In this document: positions 1 to 10,397 of the stretch, piece after piece | Position numbering within the stretch: position 1 is the stretch's first letter | Layout of the letters: each line of letters opens with the position of its first letter | Source: Pyropia haitanensis | Lineage: Eukaryota; Rhodophyta; Bangiophyceae; Bangiales; Bangiaceae | Length of the DNA: 64,000 bases | Direction: 5' to 3' | NCBI GenBank assembly: GCA_008729055.1 | Contig: SDUX01000007.1 | Coordinates: 6,183,009-6,247,008, forward strand | Position numbers and translations under genes: made by a program | The notes under the pieces: generated by a model | Seen by the model: the letters and a program-made list of their open reading frames with translations, nothing else | The model's database searches: none | What the model was told of the DNA's origin: nothing

Positions 1-1232
1 ACAATACGGGGTCGGGCCACCGCATTGAGGCGCAGGTGCCGACGCACCTCCCCGACGGGGAGTACGTGCTCGGGTGGGTGTGGTATGGCGGCTTCAACCA
101 CCCCAACATTGGTGCGTTTGGTTGGGGGCGCAGCGTTCGTTTTTTTGCGTGTGGGCGCGCTCCCGTGGTGCAGACAACGCGGGGGGCGAGGCGACGACGG
201 TTCTGGGGGGGGGTTGTGCTGGGGCTGCCCGAGTGTGGCTGATGAGGAGGTGCGGCAGGGCGCGTGGATGGGGTCGCTGGCGCGCGCGATGGACGACCGT
301 GGGCCACGCGCATGTAGGGGAGGAAGGGCGTTGTTCCCCACGTCGCGTAGCCCCTCCTATTCCCTATTCCCTGAACCTGCTGACATTGACATTTCGTATT
401 GATTGCTGCCCTTGTCTGTTGATCTGTTCGGGCCACGCCCGAGCCTGCTGTTTTTATTGCTCTCTTGTTGTGTGCAGAGTTCTCGGACTACGTCGACTGT
501 GCGCGGGTGCGCATCGCCGGCGGGGTGCCCCAGACGTCCTCGTACCAGCCGGTCTTGCTGCCCGGGTCGGACGCCGCCCCCGAAGGCAGCTGCGAAGCAA
601 CCCGCAACTCTATCTCGCAGTGCCGAAACGACCGGTGCCCGGGTCGGCCCGTGTCGGTGATGGTGCCGGCCGAGTTTGCGGGCGGCGCCAAGCCGCCACC
701 CATCCCCGCCTCCCTGTACGGCGGTGGGGGCGGGAAGCATGCGTGGCTGTCGGTGCCGCAGGGGCGGTCTGGCGACGCCCCCGTAGCGGTACCAACGCCG
801 ACGCCAACGCCGACGCCGCCGCCAAAGGCGACGCCACCGCCGCCGCCACCTCCCCCGCCCGCCGCGTCGTCCGGCGGTGACGGCATCCTCGTGTCGCTCG
901 ACGTTATCCGCGTGTCGGACCAGTCGAGGATTGGCACCTTCCCGATCTCGGACGACGGGCGGGCGGCGGGGACGGTCGAGGTGGGTCTTCCCGACGGGGG
1001 CGTCAATGTGGAGGCCGTCACCACCGGTGACGTGACGTGGGCTCAATTCCGCATTGACGGGTCGGTCGCGCGGCACGAGCAGTACCGGCCGTACCTGCTG
1101 GGACCGGGCGTCGCAGGCGACGCGCGGGCCTGGAAGGGGGCGGCCCGGGGAAGGACGTACGCGATTACGGTGGCGGTCAAGACGCTGGGGGGGGCGACGG
1201 TGTACGGCTCATGGTCGGTCAAGTTCGTGTGA
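1..1232 (+). CDS. LPMO-like secreted protein A, 5' end outside the window
   Basis: Two exons are visible: <1..111 and 478..1232. The intron (112-477) starts gtgcgt and ends gtgcag, and is phase 1 inside a Glu codon. Exon 1 encodes the segment LPDGEYVLGWVWYGG and exon 2 continues with SDYVDCARVRI. This is the late core of lytic polysaccharide monooxygenase-like folds, where an aromatic residue sits three before a disulfide Cys. A cysteine-rich stretch, a Thr/Pro-rich linker (about nt 780-870) and a C-terminal all-beta-looking module follow, ending in WSVKFV. The signal peptide and N-terminal His lie upstream of the window; the paralogue at 2508-4566 supplies the missing architecture. Intron position and phase match that paralogue. 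The substrate is unknown. The family call rests on motifs read by eye. Confidence 0.75.
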
Positions 1233-2507
1233 TTAGACTGCAGAAGAACTGGTTTGTATCTCTGGGACGTTTGAAATCTTGCGAAAAGTCGTGTATTCTC
1301 CGATTGGAAAGAACGACTTGGTCCGGCCACCTTGTTTACGGCCGGGCAGACAGTCTGCTGGTGTGCTGGCCGCGGAGAGAAGGCGCGAGTCCCCTCCGTG
1401 GGCGGCGGCGATAGAGATAGCCCCTCACGTGACCTCGCCACAACCTCCCCCCCCTGCACGTTTGCAAGCTCCGCAGCGGGTGCCACCCTGCGCGGCGAAA
1501 GGAACAGCGCGGTGGTGTGCCATCCTTAACAATCGGCAAAGGCGGCCGCTGTGGGCGACTTCGCGGCCGTTGTGGGCGACTGAGTGGCTGCTCGCCTTGC
1601 TGTGCGCCGCTTGTGGTCTGTGCGCTGCCGTTCCCGTGGTGTAGCCGCTGCGCGGTGGCGGTGGCAATGCAGCCGGCTGCGCTCACACCACCGCCTCACT
1701 CCTCTCAGCCGCGACACGCGGCGCTCAAGTAACCGCAATGACTGTCGTGGCCGCTGTCATTGTCGTTTCGCTGGGCGGCCATGGCCGCCTCGCATCGCTG
1801 CAGCTGCCGCGGCGGCTGCCACCGGCCGGCAGCCGCCGCCGCGTCACCACTGACCGTCGCGTCCGTATCGTGGTCTTGAGAAGCTGGGCGGAACGGAGTA
1901 CGCATTTCGGATCCTCGCAGGCGCAGCGGTGGCACGCGTGGTGGCGGCGCTGCTGCGGTGGCACGCGTGGTGGCGGCGCTGCTGCGGTGGCAGCGTCCTC
2001 TGGCGAGCGCAGCGCAACCGTCGGCGCCGTCGCGCCTGCCGCTGTCAAAGAGCTGTCAAGGCGGGTGACACGACTGTCTTGGCGGTGGTTATGGTGGATA
2101 AAAAGAAAACGAGCTTGGGGGAGGGGGCCTGGATGCGGGGCTGGCCTCCTGGTCGCCGCGAGAGACGCCTATGACGCAGGCCACCGCCGTGCTGCGGATC
2201 GGGGGGGGGGAGGGGAGCTATCCGCGGTGGCGGTGGCGGCCGCCGCGGCAGAAAAGGCGGCCAGACGGTGTCACCGTCGCCATGCACGTGCAATGGTGCA
2301 TAGCCAGAACGGCGTGGTGGCGTGCTCCAGGCCGCGTCCACGATTCAGAATTTCTCGCGTGTATGTAGTGTACTTGAATTCCTCTCACAAAACCAGCTAG
2401 TGGGACTGAAAGAGACAGAAAGGCAATTAACCCGAGAAAAAGAGAGCGGCGCCCAAGACATCCCTAAATTTTGCTCGGTCCCTATCGACCGGAACGTGCG
2501 GGACCCG
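1233..2507. other. Intergenic DNA between convergent LPMO-like genes
   Basis: This 1.3-kb stretch separates the stop codons of two convergent paralogues. I see no conserved coding sequence. It holds GC-rich low-complexity sequence and one 29-bp tandem duplication. There is no obvious continuation of the paralogy past either stop codon. Confidence 0.6.
1928..1985. repeat. 29-bp direct repeat, two copies
   Basis: A 29-bp unit beginning GGTGGCACGCGTGG occurs twice back to back, starting at 1928 and 1957, with no mismatch seen. Confidence 0.85.
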
Positions 2508-4566
2508 CTACACAAACTTGACCGACCACGTGCCGTATACCACCGCCCCCCCCGTCTTGACCGTCACCCTCACCGCGTACGTCTTGCCCCGCGCCGCTCC
2601 CTCCCAGGCCCGCGCGTTGCCTACAACGCCCGGACCAAGCAGGTACGGCCGGTGCTGCTCGTGCCGCGCGACCGCCCCGTCGATGCGGAATTGTACCCAC
2701 GAGACCCGGCCGGTCGTGACGGCCTCCACATTGATGCCCCCGGCGACGAGGTCCACCTCCACCACCCCCGCCGCCACCCGCCCGTCGCCGGCGACGGGGA
2801 AGGAGTCAACGCGCGACTGGTCCGCCACGCGAATCACGTCGAGCGACACGAGAGCACCGTCGGCAGGTGCGGCGGGCGCGGTGGGAAGCGGCGGCGGTGA
2901 CGATACCTGTGGCGGCGGCGGCGGCGTCGACGTTTGAGTCGGCAGCGGTGCCGTCACGGGGGGGTCGCCATACAGGGATGCGGGAATGGGCGACGGGCTG
3001 GCGCCCCCGAAAAACTCCTCGGGCACCATGACTGACACGGGACGCCCTGGGCACCGGTCGTTTCGGCACTGCCCGATGGAGTTGCGGGTTGCCTGGCAGC
3101 TACCTTTCGGCGCGGCGTCCGAGTCGGGCAGCAACACCGGCTGATACGAGGACGTCTGGGGCACCCCGCCAGAGATGCGCACCCGCGCGCAGTCAACGTA
3201 GTCGGAAAACTCTGTACGTGACGAAAGAAGCAATGACAAGAACATACCAAGGAACGTGGGCACATCAGACCAACACCGGCCACCCACAGGCAGACAAAAA
3301 ACATCAACAAAGACGTCAGTGCGGTCTGCCAATCAAGGGAAAGGAGTAGAGGAGGGCTGTGGAACACGGAAACATCCGTTCCCGACAACCACACAGCATG
3401 CGGCCTCCCACGGCAGATCCAGGGACGCATCGCGCATGCGCTATCGCGACACAGCCAAGATTGAAAAAAAACACAAAATCCCACCAAAAGTACGTACCAA
3501 TATCGGGGCGGTTAAAGCCGCCATACCACACCCACCCGAGCACGTACTCCCCGTCGGGAAGGTGCGTCGGCACCCGTGCTTTGGTGCGGTGGCCCGACCC
3601 CGTGTTGTCCGCGCCGCAGTGGGTGGCCTTCTCCGCCGCCGTGCACTTGTAGCGTCCGACCGAGTAGCAGCCGTATGCAAACGCGCCCGCATCGTGGGCG
3701 GTCTGGTCATTGACCTTGTCGGGGGTTACAAACGCCCATCGCACAAAGCCACCTGTCGAGTAGGGGAGGAAGGAGGAGAGAGGAACCTCAAACAAAACCG
3801 CAGGCGACACGCGCGGGAGGAGATCACACACGAAGCAGATAACTGCGGTTAGATCGGCTTGCCATCGCAACGTGGACGGGAGGGCGGCGCCGATGGGGGT
3901 TATCGCCCTACCATGGCAGCAGGCGGCAGCCTCGGCGGTGCTGCCGGCACAGCCCCGGCCGCCCCCATCCAACCTCACTACCACTTTCCCTTTCCTCACC
4001 GTTCCGAGAAAGCGCCCCCCACCTACCCTGATGGTTGTTACGGAACCAACGGAGGGGCACCGTCTCGCCGCGCGCCCACGTCTGTACAGGGGGAGAGTCC
4101 TTGAGCAGCCGCACCGGACATGGGCCGGGACTTCAAGTGCGCGCCCGACATCGGTCACCCCACCGAGTGATAGAATGGATACAGGACGAACGCGGAGAGG
4201 GGAGGAGGCGGAGGGGGCAGAGGAGCAGTGGGGCCAGTCACAAACGGTTAGCCTCCATCGCCGCAGCGGCAGTTGCCACACCCACCCACCAAATCACCCA
4301 CTCAGAGCCGGGCTACATAGCCCCCTCCGCCACCCCCCCGGGCCAACATCCCCCGCTTTTCGTCTCCCCGAGCTCGTGCGAGCCCGCGAGCGAGTACCAA
4401 CCTACCAGTTCACGGCCGAGTGCGTCTTGCAAAAGATGTCGTTGGAGAAGGGTGACGGCAGCGTCATCGACGAGTGGCCTGCCACGCCCGCCGCCACCGC
4501 AGCGGCGACACCCACCGCGAAGCTCGCGACCGTCACTGCCCGTCGGGTCATTACCCCCGTCGCCAT
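2508..4566 (-). CDS. LPMO-like secreted protein B (copper oxygenase-like)
   Basis: Complete four-exon model on the minus strand: 4566..4406, 4130..4027, 3752..3498 and 3211..2508. The introns are 275, 274 and 286 nt, with gtaggt/gtacgt donors and ag acceptors; all phases join. The product is 407 aa. Residues 1-30 form a signal peptide ending VAAGVAG, so the mature protein would start at His31 (HSSMTLPSPF), as copper LPMOs do. The second brace His fits His87 in RNNHQGGFVRWA, and the axial aromatic fits Tyr178, before Cys181. A Pro/Thr-rich linker (about 256-290) leads to a C-terminal beta module (about 293-407). Known for LPMOs: oxidative cleavage of polysaccharides using Cu and a reductant. 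The start Met has context atcATGGCG. Convergent with the paralogue at 1-1232. Substrate and CAZy family are not assignable by eye. Confidence 0.78.
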
Positions 4567-6614
4567 GATAATGGCAACCGAGAGGGAAGAGGAGGGCTCA
4601 GGGAGGAGGCGGGGAGAAAAGGGAGGGAGGAGGGAGGGGGCGAGGACGAGGCGGGGAGGTGTGACTAGCAGACTCCGGGAGACGCAGAGTCTAGCCGACC
4701 GGCGCGTCTGTCCGTCCAGAGTCTTGGGGTTGTCACTCGCCACTTCCGCTGCGCCTCCGACCTGCTGATGTAGTGCAATCCTTCTTCGCCGCGGTGGCGC
4801 GCGCGGGGGGGGGGGCGGGCGCACCCCGCCCCCCGCCCCCCGCCCCCTCTATCTTCCCCTCGGAGATGCGCATCGCGTCAGCGTTCCATGCGGGGCCTTC
4901 CGCCGCCGCTGCGGCCGTCGTCCCCCCCGTGCACAGTCAGAGGGAAAAAGAGGGGCGGAGGCGAGCCGAGATGGAAGGGGGGGGAGAGAAGACGAGGCGT
5001 GGCGCAACGGGCGGCGGCCACCCTGCCCGAGGGGGACGTATCGGATACCGCAGCGCTGAGGTATCCGAAGTGTCACCCTGTGGGTGCGGCAGAACGGTGC
5101 GCGGCATCCATGATGGCGTGATGGCCTCCTCTGTCAACGTTTGCAGCGCTCGTAGGAGACCGGGGCTTGTGGAGCGTATTCCGAAGGACGATGTGTTGTC
5201 TAGCGTATCACTTTGGAGCACGCGTAGCGTATTGCGCGTAACACCCAAGCATCGTCGCTGGCAGGGTTCAGTGGTGATGGCAAGGCCCGCTTGAGTCAGG
5301 ATGTCACTATTGGGCTGTTCGTCAATCGATACTCTTCTATTTATTTACAGTAATGGGAATATTTCGACCTTCAGGTTCTGTCAGCTGTTCTAAAAATCAT
5401 GAAGATTAGTGTCGCGCACACCCGCGCGCGCAACAGGGTGGGCACCCCTTTTGTCCACCCAAGCGCCCTGTCAGTCTCCCATGGCTGCGGTCTGTGCCGT
5501 CACGAGGGAGCACGGATGGGAAAGTGCCAGAGGAAGAGGAAGAAACACAGCGGACATGCACAGGTGCACGCAGAGGCTCTGCGCTCAGCGGCGCAGTGTC
5601 GGCTGCCGTCCTACTCGGAGGTCTCTTTCAGGCCGAGGTCACGGGTGCCGGTTGTCGGGGAGGTGCTATGCCGGCGCGCGCTCTCGTGGTACAGACCTTG
5701 TCAAGTGCGCCTTGTGAAACGTATGCCGGCATCTTGACGAGGGACTGCGAGCAGGGTGCGGCTGTATGCCAGCTGGAGTCGGGTGGTAAGCCAGACGTGG
5801 GCTCCCGTGCGGTCTGCCGGCGCTGCAGGCGACCGTTTGGTCAGTCTGCTGCGTACGCCCGGGTCACAGGGGAGACATCCACGGGCAAACGTGTTGACAG
5901 GACCGAACCGAAGTGACGAGAAACATATTTGAAAACATCGTTCACCGAGCCCGACAATAAGACTTTCCCGATTTCGCTGACCGGTTTTTTTTTCACTTTG
6001 ACGACTTGCCAACCTGAGCGTGCGAGTACGAAACCCGGGACACCAATCGTCGGGAAAACGTACCACCCGTACTAGGGTATACTGGGCAGTACTCGTGGCT
6101 ATTTTTTGTACTGCGCATGTACTGTACGGTAGCTCGTTTACTTGTGGTCGGCTGTTGTCTGCTGGTGGTTCGCGTCGGCGGGCGGCTGGAGCCGGGTCCG
6201 ACAGAAAGGTGGGCTACATGTCCGTGAGTGCCCAATTCAGCTGTAAAACCGGGGCACCAGGAAGACTCCACCACCCCAGGGGAGGACTCAGCCGCCGAGG
6301 GGGGGGGGGGCACGGCCGTGGGAGGGAGCGAGGCAGGCCTGAGGAGCCGAACTGCGCACGAATATCGCCGAATTATCAACGGATTGCGCGCGACTTGCCC
6401 CGATTCCAGCTTCGCGACACCACTTCTGTCACACGTCCAACAGCAAGCACTCGCAGCCGCTCTCCACGCGCTCCCTTCTCACACCTCGGTTGGTCCAAGT
6501 CTCGACCAATGCTCGCCGGTCACGCATCAAGTGCGTTGTCGTCTTGCGGGTGGACTCCCGGATCATCTCCCCTGCAGCTGGAAAGGTCCCCATGCACGAA
6601 CGCACAGCACGGCG
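4567..6614. other. Non-coding region, no gene recognised
   Basis: Two kilobases upstream of LPMO-like gene B. It contains the GC-rich promoter side of that gene, then DNA of lower GC (about 5300-6200). Short open frames exist, but none shows a domain, signal peptide or consistent coding bias. One GTATAC site lies at 6077-6082. Confidence 0.55.
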
Positions 6615-7345
6615 CCCCGGGGAGCCCCACCCGAGAGCAGAGCGCGCACTGGAGCGGCCTAACAGCACGGGTGCGCGGCGCGCACGCCAGACAGAGAGAT
6701 TCTGGAGCATCGTGTCAGGGGGTGCGGGGGGGGGGGGGGGGGACAGGCGGGGCGGGGAGGGGTCTGGTACGAGAGCGGCCCCCGCGGAATCGTTCCTGGA
6801 CGGAAAATCTATGCTTTCTTGCAACGTACAGTATTTTCCGTGAGTGACGTAGCCACCACAGATACCGCCGCGCGGTCTGTTGACAAATGCTGTGAGCGCG
6901 GTTCGTAGCACAGTGCGCGTGGTCCCCCGCAGAGCCCCACCTGAGAGCAGAGCGCGCACTGGGGCAGCGTAACAGCGCGGGCGCGCGGCGCGCACGCCAG
7001 ACAGAGAGATTCTGGAGCATCGTGTAAGGGGGTGCGGGGGGGGGGGGGGGGACAGGCGGGGCGGGGAGGGGTCTGGTACGAGAGCGGCCCCCGCGGAATC
7101 GTTCCTGGACGGAAAATCTATGCTTTCTTGCAACGTACAGTATTTTCCGTGAGTGACGTAGCCACCACAGATACCGCCGCGCGGTCTGTTGACAAATGCT
7201 GTGAGCGCGGTTCGTAGCACAGTGCGCGTGGTCCCCCGCAGAGCCCCACCTGAGAGCAGAGCGCGCACTGGGGCAGCGTAACAGCGCGGGCGCGCGGCGC
7301 GCACGCCAGACAGAGAGATTCTGGAGCACCCTGTGAGGGGGGTGC
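6615..7345. repeat. 310-bp tandem repeats (two full copies plus a partial)
   Basis: A unit of 309-310 bp repeats in direct orientation. The marker acagagagat falls at 6691, 7001 and 7310. Each unit carries a pure G run of 15-17 bases and the segment tgcaacgtacagtattttcc. Copies 1 and 2 are nearly identical. The third breaks off after the G-rich segment at about 7370, and its missing half appears at 8390-8560. A long minus-strand frame across the repeats is a by-product of repetition. Confidence 0.9.
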
Positions 7346-7374
7346 GGTGTGGGGAAGGGCGGGGGGGGGGGGCG

Positions 7375-8375
7375 CTGCAGCAGACAGGCGGGGGATGGAC
7401 TTCTGTGCCCGGGCGTTGACCAACCAAGCCAACCTCCATCTCCCACTCCCACTCTCCAGCTTCCCACCCCCCCGCCCTCCCCTTCCCTCTTCACGTGCCC
7501 CACGCCCCCCTCTCCACCATCCCACCACCCCCCCCCCCCCCACCGTCTTCTTTGCCACACCTGCGTGCATCTGCTGGTGGCGGCTGCTTTTCACCCCACG
7601 GGTGCGCCTCCAAGCTGGAGCCTTTTTTTTGGCCGCGGCGCTTCGCGTCTGTCTGGTGGTGCTGGCGTCCTTCACCCTGCTGGTGCCTTTATTTTGTTGC
7701 CGCGGCGGGTCGCGTCCGTCCGTCTGCTGGTGGCTGCCGCCCTGCTGGCGCCTTTCTTCTTTTGCGCCGGCTGGCCGCCTCTGTCTGTCGGTGCTGGCGG
7801 CCGCCCCCCTGCTGGCTCCTTTCTTCTTTTTCCGCGGCGGGGCGCTTCTGTCTGTTGGTGCTGGCGGCTTGCCACTTTGCTGGTGGTCTTTTTCTGTTGC
7901 CGCGGCGGGCCGCGTCTGTCTGTCGGTGCTGGCGGCCGCCCCCCTGCTGGCTGCTTTCTTCTTTTTCCGCGGCGGGGCGCGTCTGTCTGTTCGTGCGGGC
8001 GGCCTGCCGCTCTGCTGGTGGTCTTTCTCTGTTGCCGCGGCGGGCCGCGTCTGTCTGTCGGTGCTGGCCTTGTTTTGTTTATTATATGCGTATCGTTGTG
8101 TTTTTGTTTAGTTGGGCGTGGGCTTGGGCGTGGGCGTAGGCGTGGGCGTGGGGTGCGTGCGTATCATGGACGGCACCATGTGGGGAGCGCTGAGTGTGCC
8201 GTGGAGGGTAGCTGGTGGCCACCCCGATGCGTGCTGGCAGGAGGGTGCGGCTGGGGGCACGCCGGTGGGCCCGTCCGCTCCCCTCCCTGGAGCTGCTAGA
8301 GGGGCGTACCGGGGGGAGCCTGGAGTGCCCAGCACGCCGGCGCCCCCCCCCCGCTCCCCCCTCTCCGGCCAGGGG
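7375..8375. repeat. About 1-kb insertion with a ~60-bp minisatellite
   Basis: This segment separates the two halves of the third 310-bp repeat unit. From about 7590 to 8070 it consists of roughly seven to eight degenerate units of about 60 bp, alternating between versions with tttcttctttttccgcggcg and tttttctgttgccgcggcg. It is pyrimidine-rich on the plus strand. Both strands stay open in several frames, as expected for such repeats. I see no transposase or terminal inverted repeats. Confidence 0.7.
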
Positions 8376-8389
8376 GGGTGGGGGGGGGG

Positions 8390-8560
8390 GCGGGGACAGA
8401 GAGGGCGGGGAGGGGTCTGGTACGAGAGCGGCCCCCGGGGAATCATGCCTGGACGAAAAATCTAGGCTTTCTTGCAACGTACAGTATTTTCCGTGGGTGA
8501 CGTAGCCACCACAGGGACCGCCGCGTGGTCTGTTGTCAGGCGCTCTCAGCGCTATTCGTA
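8390..8560 (+). repeat. Diverged right half of the 310-bp repeat
   Basis: This segment matches the distal part of the 310-bp unit (gaggggtctggtacgagagc, then the ttgcaacgtacagtattttcc stretch) at roughly 90% identity. It is preceded by a G-rich run, where the third upstream copy stops. Confidence 0.85.
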
Positions 8561-9282
8561 GCATAGTGGGCGTGGTCAACGTAGTGATCGGTGGGCCAGA
8601 TACGCAGCGTGACATGACAACGGTACGCGAGGGCTCTCAGGTCGCGATAAGTAGCTCTCCACAACTCCTTCTCGGGTATACTGGCGACCGTGACATGTCC
8701 GCACACCCCCTCCCAGAGGCGTCGTGGAGGGGGGTTCAGGAGTATACTGGTCAGGCGATGTATCCCCAATTGGAAGAATGGCCTCTGTGAGAGGGTCTAG
8801 TACACGCCGTTCTCGAGATACGCGTCCGCGAATATTTGTACTGGGCCCATTTTAGACCATTTCAGCCCAATCTGGGGTGCTGTGTGGTACCAACCACGAG
8901 TATCCCGCAGTATACCCCAGTAACAGTGGTACGTTTTCGCGACGATGCTGACCCAGGCCACGCACCGTACTTTTCGTTTGAGAGGCCACACGATCACCAC
9001 GCCGTCACCACCCACTGCCGTGGATCAAGACGAGGCGTGGCTATGTGCGCGGCACTGCCCGCCGTTGGGCCAAAGCGGCATAGCGGACAGAAGTGCCCTA
9101 CGTATGTATCGGTCCAGCGTCTAGGTTGTTCGAGAGCCCACGCCATCCCCACGCCATCACCACGGGTCAGCCGCGGGCCAACCACCAGTGTGCTCCCTAG
9201 CCGCGATGGGCGCGGCACGGCCCTCCGTGGCGCACGCGGACGTTGCGGAGCCCTCGCGCTGGAGGGGGGGCCCGCTACGTAC
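8561..9282. other. Low-GC intergenic DNA with GTATAC sites
   Basis: No gene recognised. Three GTATAC palindromes occur at 8676-8681, 8742-8747 and 8910-8915, two of them within the longer string GTATACTGG. The same motif clusters at the edges of the large inverted structure at 42.3-48.35 kb. Confidence 0.5.
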
Positions 9283-9426
9283 TGCCCCCGCGCCACAGAG
9301 GCGCGCGGCCACGTACGCCGCCCCCACCACGACGTCGCCGGTGTCACCCCGCACGCGCGGCCCCCCCCCCACCGCCAGCCCCCGCGCGAGCTGCCGCTCC
9401 CCTGCCTTCTCGTCAAACACAGCCAC
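9283..9426 (-). CDS. Possible exon of an unrecognised protein
   Basis: A 48-codon minus-strand segment (begins VAVFDEKAGERQLARG, ends AARLCGAGA) has coding-like composition and is not low-complexity. It stops exactly at gtacgtag, the donor type used by the LPMO-like genes here. I could not find the partner exons or recognise a family. It lies downstream of the E2 gene on the same strand. This is a candidate only. Confidence 0.25.
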
Positions 9427-9950
9427 CGCCTGCCGTCCGCCTCTACCCCGCCCGGTCGTAATCGCTCCCGCACCCCACCCCGCAGTCCACCCGCCCCCTC
9501 AAAAAAGAACCGCACACACACGCATGTCACGACCGCCACACGCGCCTCACCACCGCGCCCACCAGCACGCCAGTGTGCCAGCCGTTCACCCTAGCCTTCC
9601 CCCTCACCCCCTAGCTGCAGGGGGGGCGACACTCCCCAGCCACTCGGTGGTCAATGCCGCGATGGCCACCCAAACGCCGGCAGCCTCGCCGGAGGGGGGG
9701 TCAGCGGCGGCCGCAGCAACGGTGGCGCAACAACAGTGGCACGCATCCAGGGCAAAGGGGCCTCCGCACCGCTCCCTGCGGAACCAGGAGGGGGAGAGGG
9801 CGCAGGCAGGACCACCGCGACTCCAACAAGGACGGCACCCTGCCCCCCCCACCCCCCTTCCCAAAAGAAAGAGGGGATGGGAGGGGTAGGACAGAGGGGG
9901 AATGGACAAGGGGAGCCGTCACGCCGACGACCCCCCCCCCCCGCCGCCAC

Positions 9951-10397
9951 CTCCTCCTCGTACTTGGCCTTGGCAGTCGCCACAAACGCGGCCCGGTCGT
10001 CCCACCCCCGTGCGGCCTCCCCATTGAGCGGCGACGCGTTGTTGGGCTCATCGAGCAGGCTGAGGAGGCTGATGAGGAGCGTCCGGACGGTCAACGACGG
10101 GGACCACGCGTCCTTGAGCAGGTCCAGACAGATCGCCCCCGACGGGTAGTCCACGTTGGGGTGCCACACGCGCGTCACAAACCGCACGCCGGGCGGCGCG
10201 ACGGGGTAGTTGCCGGGGAAGGCCAGCCGCAGGCGGAACGCGCAGCCGGCATAGGCGCTGTCGCCGTCGGGCGTGAGCGTCGCCGTCCAGGTGGTGAGGC
10301 TGTCGCCGTCGGGGAAGGCCGTGACGCCGGGCGCGGGCTCCATCATTAGGCCCATCAGCTCGGACTGGAGGCGCTTGGTCACCGCACCGCTGGCCAT
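9951..10397 (-). CDS. UBE2C: Ubiquitin-conjugating enzyme E2, UBE2C/UbcH10-like
   Basis: A 149-residue UBC fold starts at Met 10397 (MASGAVTKRLQSELMGLMM), the characteristic N-terminus of the UBE2C class. The order of motifs is right: the FPDGD strand, YPVAPP, the HPN motif at residues 79-81, catalytic Cys90 in GAICLDLLKDAW, then SLLDEPN and SPLN. Known role: E2 of the anaphase-promoting complex, priming mitotic ubiquitination. The last few residues are uncertain. The open frame runs on to 9651 through unconvincing sequence. A splice from GAG at 9951 to an acceptor at 9615 would add a short tail and stop at 9591, close to the family length. No other intron is seen. Confidence 0.88.

Noticed and set aside
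6429..7560. Minus-strand frames that seem to encode a protein of ~100-residue repeats
   Set aside because: The 310-bp DNA unit is not a multiple of three overall, the repeats fall in shifting frames, and there is no start context or domain. The repetition explains the open frames.
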